Positions 1 to 6,027 of a stretch of 15,641 nt of DNA are shown piece after piece (position 1 is the stretch's first letter; every line of letters starts with the position of its first letter). A model generated the notes under the pieces. The model did not search any database. It saw only the letters and a program-made list of their open reading frames with translations, and was not told the origin of the DNA. Made by a program: the position numbers and the translations under genes. The stretch is from RGIG9114 sp045592865. GTDB taxonomy: Bacteria; Bacillota; Clostridia; Oscillospirales; JAGBHD01. The DNA is taken from NCBI GenBank assembly GCA_045592865.1, contig JAZNVP010000037.1:1-15641 (forward strand). The letters are read 5' to 3'.

Positions 1-8
1 ATTGGAAT

Positions 9-404
9 TTATTTAATCCACCATTCAGGAGTTATTTCACCGAGTTTTATGGTTTTGCCCGTGGAATAATCAAGCATAATTTCTATATCATAATAATTTC
101 CTGCCATAAGTTGAACCATAAGTTCTCGACAAGCACCACAAGGCGCACCGTTAGAACCATCGGGCAAAATACAAAGAACTTTGTCAATTTCCTGTTCACC
201 GTTAGTAATCATATTAAAAATAGCATTTCTTTCTGCACAAATGCCAAGTGTTGAGCAGGTGTCGATACAAACACCCGTATATATCTTTCCTGATTTTGAA
301 CATACCGCAGCGGATACTTCTCCGCAGGTGACATATTCCGAAATTCTCCGCTCATTCAATACGGCTTTTGCGGCTTCATACATTTCATTCCATATCTTTT
401 CCAT
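9..404 (-). CDS. Cytidine deaminase family protein (131 aa)
   Basis: Predicted cytosolic zinc-dependent deaminase acting on cytidine or a related cytosine nucleoside (pyrimidine salvage). Counting from the chosen start, the zinc-site motifs are C57-A-E59-R-N (Cys ligand and catalytic Glu) and P88-C89-G-A-C92 (two Cys ligands), with the usual spacing. Length is typical of the homotetrameric class. The first part lacks the APYS-F-VGAAL block of classical Cdd. It instead has E29-V-S-A-A-V and ends in a P-E-W-W motif, so it belongs to a divergent branch that also resembles blasticidin-S deaminase. Substrate is therefore uncertain. The ATG at 402-404 is preferred over an upstream in-frame TTG at 420-422, because GAGGAG lies 7 bases before the ATG. 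The gene is transcribed alone from its own promoter, downstream of the terminator of the preceding operon. Confidence 0.88.
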   Translation of the reverse strand: MEKIWNEMYEAAKAVLNERRISEYVTCGEVSAAVCSKSGKIYTGVCIDTCSTLGICAERNAIFNMITNGEQEIDKVLCILPDGSNGAPCGACRELMVQLMAGNYYDIEIMLDYSTGKTIKLGEITPEWWIK

Positions 405-411
405 AAGTAAT

Positions 412-417
412 CTCCTC
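412..417 (-). promoter_or_regulatory. Ribosome binding site deciding the deaminase start
   Basis: On the minus strand GAGGAG lies 7 bases before the ATG at 404. This supports the 131-residue protein over the longer TTG-initiated reading, whose start codon would lie upstream of this site. Confidence 0.75.
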
Positions 418-445
418 GTCAAATTCTTATTTATCGGTTAGTTGT

Positions 446-454
446 ATTATAGCA
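446..454 (-). promoter_or_regulatory. Extended -10 promoter of the deaminase gene
   Basis: The minus strand reads TGCTATAAT, a consensus -10 (446-451) with the TGn extension (452-454). It lies about 42 bases upstream of the deaminase start. There is no good -35, as expected of extended -10 promoters. The -10 sits inside a short dyad: AGTTGT at 440-445 and ACAACT at 454-459. Confidence 0.6.
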
Positions 455-483
455 CAACTTGACTAACAAAGAAAGAGAATATT

Positions 484-522
484 AAAAACACCCACAGTTT
501 TTAAAAAACTACGGGTGTTTTT
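484..522 (-). terminator. Factor-independent terminator of the minus-strand operon
   Basis: AAAAACACCC (484-493) pairs perfectly with GGGTGTTTTT (513-522). Inside it AGTTTT and AAAACT can extend the hairpin. Read on the minus strand the hairpin is followed by a T-rich run, and it comes 55 bases after the aminopeptidase stop codon. The A/T flanks are symmetric, so it could also act on plus-strand transcripts. Confidence 0.87.
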
Positions 523-577
523 GTGTCGTGTTGTACTGTCCTTAACTGTACGACGCTTAAGGAACCTTCTTTTTGTT

Positions 578-1936
578 TTAGTAGTTAAGAAAAGCGAGGA
601 ATGCTTTGGTTGTGTAGAGAACGTCGAGCTTTGATGTTATCTCGAAGGGAGCGTGCATTGAAAGAACCGGAACGCCGATATCAATAACGTTCATATCCAT
701 TCTTGCGAGGTATTTTGCAACCGTTCCGCCGCCGCCCTCGTCAACCTTCCCGAGTTCTGCAACCTGCCAAACACATTCAGCTGAGTCGAGTATATCTCTG
801 ACCTTAGCGGTAAACTCTGCCGAAGCATCGCTTGTGTCGTATTTACCTCTTGCGCCTGTGTATTTCATTATAGCCGCGCCTTTTCCAACGAACGCAGAGT
901 TAAGCTTATCATAAACACCCGGGAATGAAGGATCAAATCCTGCCGTAACGTCGGCACTGAAGGCTTCGGAAGCGCGAATGAAATCGAGCGCATTTTTATC
1001 AAGTGAAGAAGCAAGGTCAAATAAGAAATATTCAAGGCAGGAAGAGGCAAGACCCGTGTTTCCGTCGGAGCCAATCTCTTCTTTATCTGCAAGAACGAGA
1101 ACCGAGGTGTTTTTATCACTCGAAGAACAAAATGCGGTGAGTGAAGTGTATGCGCAGACCTTATCGTCCTGACCGTAAGCACCGATCAGGGAAGCGTCGA
1201 AGCCGATATCACGAGCCTTAAACGCAGGAACGAGGTTGAGTTCTGCTGAGAAAAGATCCCATTCGTTAATGCCGTATTTTTCGCCGAGAAGGTTAATTAT
1301 ATTTAGTTTTACCTTGTTGCTTTCATCGTCGGTCTTGAAGGGGAGAGAACCGATCAAAACGTTAAGTTCTTCGCCCTTAATGCCTTCGGAAAGGGTCCTC
1401 TTCGACTGTTCTGCAGCTAAATGGGGAAGAAGGTCGGTAACGGTAAAGCAGGGCTCGGTTTCGTTTTCGCCAAGGCTTACGGTTATAACCGTTCCGTCCT
1501 TTTTAGCGATAACTCCGTGGAGCGCGAGGGGAATTGCGGTCCACTGATATTTTTTAATTCCGCCATAGTAGTGGGTCTTAAAATATCCAAGACCCGCTTC
1601 TTCATATAGGGGCTTCATTTTTAGGTCTAAACGGGGAGAGTCGATATGCGAAGCAACTATCTTTGCCCCGTCGGTATTCTCGCCAACCTTAAATGCGAAA
1701 AGGCTCTTGCCGTGGTGGTTCTTATAAACCTTATCGCCAAATTTATATTTTTTACCCTTTTCAAAAGGAACGAAGCCTCTGTTTTCAAGGTATTCTGTTG
1801 CCTTAACAACGAACTCGCGCTCGGTCTTTGCCTGGTCTAAAAACGCCTTGTAGCCCTCACAGTAGTCCATAGACTCCTTTACGTCACTGTCTTTCAGTTC
1901 GGGTTCTTTTATAAGCAAATCTTTAGGATCTTTCAT
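578..1936 (-). CDS. apeA: M18 family aminopeptidase (452 aa)
   Basis: Cytosolic dinuclear-zinc exopeptidase that removes N-terminal residues from peptides; family members often prefer acidic residues. Visible signatures are S96-H97-I-D99-S-P-R (zinc ligand and neighbouring Asp), G255-Q-D257-D (bridging Asp), D284-K-E286-E287-I-G-S (catalytic Glu and ligand), A328-D329 and S427-M-H428-A-P (last His ligand). Length matches the family (about 430-465 aa). The N-terminal block Y-K-A-F-L-D followed by K-T-E-R-E fits the 'aminopeptidase 1' subgroup, so apeA is preferred to apeB; the symbol is less certain than the family. No signal peptide is seen. It is the last gene of a four-gene operon. Its ATG lies inside the 3' end of the Sua5-CoaE gene (14-base overlap), with GGAGG 5-6 bases before it, which suggests translational coupling. 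Confidence 0.93.
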   Translation of the reverse strand: MKDPKDLLIKEPELKDSDVKESMDYCEGYKAFLDQAKTEREFVVKATEYLENRGFVPFEKGKKYKFGDKVYKNHHGKSLFAFKVGENTDGAKIVASHIDSPRLDLKMKPLYEEAGLGYFKTHYYGGIKKYQWTAIPLALHGVIAKKDGTVITVSLGENETEPCFTVTDLLPHLAAEQSKRTLSEGIKGEELNVLIGSLPFKTDDESNKVKLNIINLLGEKYGINEWDLFSAELNLVPAFKARDIGFDASLIGAYGQDDKVCAYTSLTAFCSSSDKNTSVLVLADKEEIGSDGNTGLASSCLEYFLFDLASSLDKNALDFIRASEAFSADVTAGFDPSFPGVYDKLNSAFVGKGAAIMKYTGARGKYDTSDASAEFTAKVRDILDSAECVWQVAELGKVDEGGGGTVAKYLARMDMNVIDIGVPVLSMHAPFEITSKLDVLYTTKAFLAFLNY

Positions 1937-3539
1937 AGCCGCCTCCGTCAGTTTTAATTAATTTTATAATTTCCATTGTTTTATCTTTTAATTCCTCGAG
2001 ACTTCCGTTATTAAGTAAAAGATGGTCGGAATTCTCTTTAAAAAAATCAGTCGTTTTCTGAGAAGAAAGCCTTTTATCCGCCTCTTCTTCAGATAGTGAG
2101 TCTCTTTCCACGATTCTCTTTATAAGAAAATCTTTATCGGCAGAAACCGAAACTATTCTGTCGCAAATTTTATTTAGTCCGCTTTCGAATAGGGTGGGAG
2201 CGTCGAGAAGAATAAACTCTTTGTGCTCTGTTTTTATCATTTCCACAATTCTTTCCGAAATTATGGGAAGAAGAGTGGCGTTTAAAAGTTCGAGTTTCTC
2301 AGAGTCTCCGAAAACTATCGAGCCGAGTTTTTTGCGGTTAAGAGTCTCTCCGTCAAAGACCTCGTCTCCAAAAGCACACCTTAAAGCCTTTTTGCCTTTT
2401 TCACTTTCGCTTACCTCTCGAGAAACTAAGTCTGCATTGATGACCGAAAAGCCTTCGTTAAGGAAAATATCCGAAACGGTGGTTTTTCCTGCACCCGAGT
2501 GCCCTGTGAGTCCGACAACCGTTTTCTTTGCCTTAACAACCTTAAAACCTGCAGCTCTGATAAGACGGTTGTAAACCGCGAGGCCAACACCTTCCTTTTC
2601 GGGTGCGTGGGCATAAACAGTTTTGGCACCGATCATATCAAGTTCGCGAAGCTTTGAAAAAAGCTCGTTTGCCTGGGAAATTTCGTCGTTAATATTTCCG
2701 TAGGTAAGGTGCGGAAGTTTTATTTTATCGCTTTCTTCCTTAAAGCAGAGAGCCGATACGGAAGAGTCAAGTCTGTTAACAAATTCGATGTATTCTTCCG
2801 AACTCCCCTCAACGAGATAAACTTCGCACTCGGGAGAATAGTGCTTATATTTCATTCCGGGAGAAGCGGCAACCTCATCATTCTTAAGGGGATTTATTAC
2901 CGAGTCGGAAACCTTGACTTCACCAATTACTTCTTCTAACATCTCTTTGGTAACAGCTCCCGGACGAAGAATAACGGGAACTTCGGGAACGAGGGTGAGC
3001 ACCGTTGACTCAACGCCAAAGGTGCAGCTGCCGCCGTCAATTATCATTGGGATTTTCTTGTTCAGATCATCGTAAACGTGAAAGGCTTCGGTAGGACTTG
3101 GCTTACCGCTGCTATTGGCACTTGGCGCCGCAATCGGAAGTCCTGAAGCCTTAATAAGTTTTAGTGCAACCTCATTATCGGGCATCCTGATAGCAACGGT
3201 ATCGAGTCCGCCCGTTGTTTCTTTTGGCACCGCGTCACTTTTCTTAACGATCATTGTCAGAGCACCCGGCCAGAATTTTTCGGCTAAGCGAAAGAAAACT
3301 TCGGGAAGCTCGTCTGAGAGGGCGTAAGCTTCGTCTATATCAGAAATGTGAACTATCAAGGGGTTATCGGATGGTCTGCCTTTAGCACTGAATATCTTTT
3401 CGGAAGAACGTGAAGACAGAGCGTTGCCGCCGAGCCCGTAAACAGTCTCGGTAGGGAACGACACAATACCGCCGTGTTTTATTATCTTCGCGGCGCGTTT
3501 TATTGTTTTATCATTCGGTTTTACAACGACGGTCTTCAT
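1923..3539 (-). CDS. Fused threonylcarbamoyl-AMP synthase (Sua5/TsaC) and dephospho-CoA kinase (CoaE)
   Basis: One 538-residue protein carries two enzymes. Residues 1 to about 333 are a full Sua5. The YrdC domain has P29-T-E-T-V-Y-G-L-G and the K53-x-R55 / S140-x-N142 tetrad, plus G175-V-E-S-T-V and R192-P-G. A linker with S226-P-G-M-K-Y-K-H-Y leads to the C-terminal Sua5 domain ending near Y323-N-R-L-I-R. This half makes threonylcarbamoyl-AMP from threonine, bicarbonate and ATP for tRNA t6A37. Residues about 340-538 are CoaE, which phosphorylates dephospho-CoA to CoA. It has a P-loop G343-L-T-G-H-S-G-A-G-K352-T-T, A369-D370-L-V-S-R, D446-A-P-T-L-F-E-S-G-L and the R-I-V-E-R-D lid region. The P-loop has H-S-G-A where CoaE usually has G-I-G-S, so it is slightly unusual. 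There is no stop codon or frameshift at the junction, and AGGAG precedes the ATG. prfA lies 12 bases upstream. Confidence 0.93.
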   Translation of the reverse strand: MKTVVVKPNDKTIKRAAKIIKHGGIVSFPTETVYGLGGNALSSRSSEKIFSAKGRPSDNPLIVHISDIDEAYALSDELPEVFFRLAEKFWPGALTMIVKKSDAVPKETTGGLDTVAIRMPDNEVALKLIKASGLPIAAPSANSSGKPSPTEAFHVYDDLNKKIPMIIDGGSCTFGVESTVLTLVPEVPVILRPGAVTKEMLEEVIGEVKVSDSVINPLKNDEVAASPGMKYKHYSPECEVYLVEGSSEEYIEFVNRLDSSVSALCFKEESDKIKLPHLTYGNINDEISQANELFSKLRELDMIGAKTVYAHAPEKEGVGLAVYNRLIRAAGFKVVKAKKTVVGLTGHSGAGKTTVSDIFLNEGFSVINADLVSREVSESEKGKKALRCAFGDEVFDGETLNRKKLGSIVFGDSEKLELLNATLLPIISERIVEMIKTEHKEFILLDAPTLFESGLNKICDRIVSVSADKDFLIKRIVERDSLSEEEADKRLSSQKTTDFFKENSDHLLLNNGSLEELKDKTMEIIKLIKTDGGGYERS

Positions 3540-3551
3540 AATAACTCCTGA

Positions 3552-4622
3552 TTAGTCTTCGTTGGATGCCTTTAATTTCTCGGTCTGATCTGCGGTTATT
3601 AAAGACTCGATTATAAAGTCGAGATCTCCGTTCATAACCTGCTCTAAGGTGTGAACTGTAAGACCTATTCTGTGGTCCGAAACCCTTCCCTGAGGGAAGT
3701 TATAGGTCCTTATTCTTTCGGAACGGTCGCCCGTTCCAACCTGACTCTTTCTGTCGGACGCGATCTTTTCTTCCTGTTCCTGACGCTTCATATCATAAAG
3801 TCTTGAAGCAAGTATCTTCATAGCCTTTTCTTTGTTTTTGTGCTGACTTCTTTCATCCTGACACTCAACAACCAATCCTGTGGGAAGATGGGTGATTCTG
3901 ATGGCGGATTCGGTCTTGTTAACGTGCTGACCACCCGCGCCTGAAGCACGGTAGGTGTCGATCTGCAGGTCGGTGGGGTTAATGTCTATCTCAACGTCCT
4001 CTGCTTCGGGAAGAACAGCAACGGTGACGGTAGAGGTGTGAATCCTTCCGCCCGACTCGGTCTCGGGAACACGCTGAACTCTGTGAACTCCGCTTTCAAA
4101 TTTAAGCAGCGAATATACGCCCGTTCCTTCGATAAGGAAGCTTATTTCCTTAACTCCGCCGAGTCCCGTTTCGTTGATTGAGAGGACTTCGGTTTTAAAT
4201 CTTTTTGATTCTGCATACATCGTATACATTCTGGTAAGCGAGTTGGCAAAAAGCGCCGCTTCCTCTCCGCCTGCACCTGCTCTTATCTCAACGATAACGT
4301 TCTTATCATCATCGGGGTCTTTGGGGAGAAGGAGTATCTTTATTTCTTCGTTAAGACGTTCGATAGCTTCTTTTGAGGACTCAAACTGCTCTTTGGCTAT
4401 TTCTTTAAGTTCCTTATCGCCGCTGTCCATAATTTCCTTTGCTTCCTCAAAATCCTCGGTGCATTTTTTGAGCTCGGTGTATTTCTCATAGATAGGGGAA
4501 AGGTTTTTGAATTCCTTCATTAGCGCGGTATAAGCCTCGTTATCCGAAATAACCGCGGGGTCCGAAAGTTTATCGTTGATAACGTTATATCTTTCTGAAA
4601 TCTGTTCTAAATTCTTAAGCAT
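3552..4622 (-). CDS. prfA: Peptide chain release factor 1
   Basis: Class I release factor that recognises UAA and UAG in the ribosomal A site and triggers hydrolysis of peptidyl-tRNA. The 356-residue length is standard. The codon-recognition tripeptide position is P186-E-T188 within R-V-P-E-T-E-S-G-G-R, and P-x-T marks RF1 rather than RF2. The catalytic G230-G231-Q232 is in the expected G-A-G-G-Q-H-V-N-K context. The N-terminal helical region (about 1-100) and the A-G-A-G-G-E-E block at 115-121 are intact. The start codon overlaps the DUF951 stop by one base (TAATG), with AAGGAG upstream. PrmC, which methylates the GGQ glutamine, is often encoded next to prfA but is not here. Confidence 0.97.
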   Translation of the reverse strand: MLKNLEQISERYNVINDKLSDPAVISDNEAYTALMKEFKNLSPIYEKYTELKKCTEDFEEAKEIMDSGDKELKEIAKEQFESSKEAIERLNEEIKILLLPKDPDDDKNVIVEIRAGAGGEEAALFANSLTRMYTMYAESKRFKTEVLSINETGLGGVKEISFLIEGTGVYSLLKFESGVHRVQRVPETESGGRIHTSTVTVAVLPEAEDVEIDINPTDLQIDTYRASGAGGQHVNKTESAIRITHLPTGLVVECQDERSQHKNKEKAMKILASRLYDMKRQEQEEKIASDRKSQVGTGDRSERIRTYNFPQGRVSDHRIGLTVHTLEQVMNGDLDFIIESLITADQTEKLKASNED

Positions 4623-4804
4623 TAATCGTTCTCCTTTATGCTTTTTATGCTTTTTTCTGCGTCTTTACGTTTAAGCCAGAGTTCTCTTCCGCATTTGAGG
4701 CAGGAAAACTTAAAGTCCATTCCGACCCTCAGAATGCGAAATTCGTTATTTCCGCAGGGATGGTTTTTCTTCATCACAACGGTCATGCCTACTTCGTAAT
4801 TCAT
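4622..4804 (-). CDS. DUF951 family protein (60 aa)
   Basis: A small cytosolic protein of the DUF951 family, which has no settled function. Visible features are M11-K-K-N-H15-P-C17-G and C35-L-K-C38-G, a probable two-part zinc-binding site (C17, C35, C38, perhaps H15), followed by a basic, Lys-rich tail suggestive of nucleic acid or ribosome contact. An upstream in-frame start at 4846 is rejected because it lies upstream of the -10 box. The ATG at 4802-4804 has GGAG five bases before it. It is the first gene of the operon and overlaps prfA by one base. A role linked to translation is inference from position only. Confidence 0.85.
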   Translation of the reverse strand: MNYEVGMTVVMKKNHPCGNNEFRILRVGMDFKFSCLKCGRELWLKRKDAEKSIKSIKEND

Positions 4805-4837
4805 ACAAACTCCGTTCAAAATAATAATTATTAAATT

Positions 4838-4866
4838 ATTATACACTTTTTAACGGCTCGGTGCAA
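4838..4866 (-). promoter_or_regulatory. Promoter of the DUF951-prfA-Sua5/CoaE-aminopeptidase operon
   Basis: On the minus strand TATAAT (from 4843 down to 4838) is preceded by a 17-base spacer and TTGCAC (4866-4861), a partial -35. The distance from the -10 to the DUF951 ATG is about 33 bases. No other promoter-like site is evident between the four minus-strand genes, which overlap or nearly touch. Confidence 0.65.
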
Positions 4867-4951
4867 CAGTTTTACCAATTTTTTTAAATTTAGGAATATA
4901 ACGACCTTAACGGCATAATTCTTAATAGGACGAAAAACAGGAGGTATTGAA

Positions 4952-5878
4952 ATGAATTCGTTTAAACCCGAAGGGTATTTCTACACGTCGGCAGAAAATC
5001 AAAACTACATAAAGGACGAAAAAGGGCTTAAGGACGCGCTTATCAGAGGGGTAATTCTTGAGAATAAGGTTTCTCTTTGTGACCTTGAGCATAACCTCAT
5101 TATAGATTTCGGTTTTATGAAGGGCGTTATAAAAAGAGAGGACGGCGCTATCGGCACCGATACGGGTGAGACTAAGGACATTGCGCTGATTTCAAGGGTT
5201 AATAAACCTGTTTGCTTTCTTGTTAAGGGGTTTTCAAAAAACGCTACGGGAGAAACGGTTGCTGTCCTTAACCGCCGTGAAGCGCAGATTTTAGCAAGAG
5301 ATGAGTTTTTAGGAAATCTTTCTGTCGGCGATATAATCGACGGGGTTATAACCCATATAGAAAGCTTTGGCTGTTTTGTTGATATCGGCGCAGGACTTAT
5401 AGCGCTTCTTCCGATAGACAGCATTTCGGTTTCGCGGATCTCTCACCCGAGGGATAGATTTAAAGTGGGGCAGAGAATAAAGGCAATTATAAAGTTAATT
5501 GCGGAGGACGGAAAGATAACCCTTTCTCACAAGGAACTTCTTGGGACCTGGTCAGAAAATGCCGAGAAATTCAATATCGGAGAAACCGTTCCTGGAATTA
5601 TTCGCTCGGTTGAGAATTATGGGGTGTTCGTTGAATTGGCGCCAAACCTTGCGGGTCTTGCGGAATACTCGGGTGAGGTTAAGGTAGGTCAGGAAGCGAG
5701 TGTTTACATAAAGAACATTATTCCGGAAAAAATGAAGATAAAACTCATTATTGTTGACTCGTTTGATAGCGAAAGGGAACCTGCTCCGATCAACTATTTT
5801 TACAGCGGAGAAACTATAAAAGAATTCAACTATTCGCCGCCCGAATCGGATAGAATTATGAGGACGGAATTTATATAA
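4952..5878 (+). CDS. S1 RNA-binding domain protein (308 aa), ribosomal protein S1-like
   Basis: Probable RNA-binding protein related to ribosomal protein S1. Two S1 (OB-fold) domains are clear. Residues about 124-193 begin V125-G-D-I-I-D-G-V-I and contain F139-G-C-F-V-D-I-G. Residues about 208-267 contain Y223-G-V-F-V-E-L-A. The N-terminal part (about 30-115) has F53-G-F-M-K-G-V-I-K-R and S81-R-V-N-K-P-V-C-F, and may be a degenerate third S1-like fold. The C-terminal 35 residues are low in recognisable structure. Typical Firmicutes S1 homologues have about four S1 repeats and are longer, so whether this is the ribosomal S1 or a separate RNA-binding factor is open. AGGAGG (4939-4944) lies 7 bases before the ATG. 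It is a single-gene transcript, divergent from the prfA operon and followed by its own terminator. No strong promoter is evident; TATAAC at 4897 and CATAAT at 4914 are weak -10 candidates. Confidence 0.85.
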   Translation: MNSFKPEGYFYTSAENQNYIKDEKGLKDALIRGVILENKVSLCDLEHNLIIDFGFMKGVIKREDGAIGTDTGETKDIALISRVNKPVCFLVKGFSKNATGETVAVLNRREAQILARDEFLGNLSVGDIIDGVITHIESFGCFVDIGAGLIALLPIDSISVSRISHPRDRFKVGQRIKAIIKLIAEDGKITLSHKELLGTWSENAEKFNIGETVPGIIRSVENYGVFVELAPNLAGLAEYSGEVKVGQEASVYIKNIIPEKMKIKLIIVDSFDSEREPAPINYFYSGETIKEFNYSPPESDRIMRTEFI

Positions 5879-5890
5879 AAACGGCATAAA

Positions 5891-5934
5891 AAAGCCTGTG
5901 GAAATCTAACGTTCCATGGGCTTTATATTTTTTT
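5891..5934 (+). terminator. Factor-independent terminator after the S1-domain gene
   Basis: AAAGCCTGTGGAA (5891-5903) pairs with TTCCATGGGCTTT (5912-5924). This is 13 consecutive pairs including two G-U wobbles, around an 8-base loop, followed by ATATTTTTTT. It separates the S1 gene from the hprK promoter. Confidence 0.9.
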
Positions 5935-5951
5935 AGAAATTTGTTAAAAAG

Positions 5952-5965
5952 TGTTTTACAAAACA
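5952..5965. repeat. Perfect 14-base dyad over the hprK -35 box (operator candidate)
   Basis: TGTTTTACAAAACA has perfect 6-base arms around a 2-base centre and covers the whole -35 hexamer at 5955-5960. It resembles a repressor half-site pair by geometry. Its centre (AC, not CG) and its arms do not match a catabolite-responsive element. Confidence 0.4.
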
Positions 5966-5983
5966 GAAGTTTTAGTGTATAAT
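5955..5983 (+). promoter_or_regulatory. Promoter of the hprK-to-ligA operon
   Basis: TTTACA (5955-5960, five of six consensus bases), a 17-base spacer and a perfect TATAAT (5978-5983). It ends 44 bases before the hprK ATG and directly follows the terminator of the S1 gene. It is the only strong promoter seen before the seven co-directional genes. Confidence 0.85.
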
Positions 5984-6027
5984 ATAATTAATTATGCAAG
6001 GAATTCTCAGAAAGGCGGAATTGTCTT

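Noticed and set aside
9..404. Blasticidin-S resistance deaminase
   Set aside because: The protein shares the CAE and PCxxC zinc motifs and lacks the classical Cdd N-terminal block, but nothing specific points to blasticidin as substrate. A cytidine-deaminase-family call is safer.
4805..4846. 14-residue N-terminal extension of the DUF951 protein
   Set aside because: The upstream start codon lies on the far side of the -10 box, so it would not be in the transcript. The inner ATG has GGAG at good spacing and begins the conserved domain.
5941..5961. Rex-type redox operator (TTGTTAA followed by TTTACAA) before hprK
   Set aside because: The two halves are 7 bases apart instead of about 4 and the second arm has a mismatch. 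The tighter perfect dyad at 5952-5965 explains the pattern better.
5952..5965. Canonical CcpA cre site before hprK
   Set aside because: It has the right length and TG...CA ends, but lacks the central CG and the conserved A residues in the left arm.
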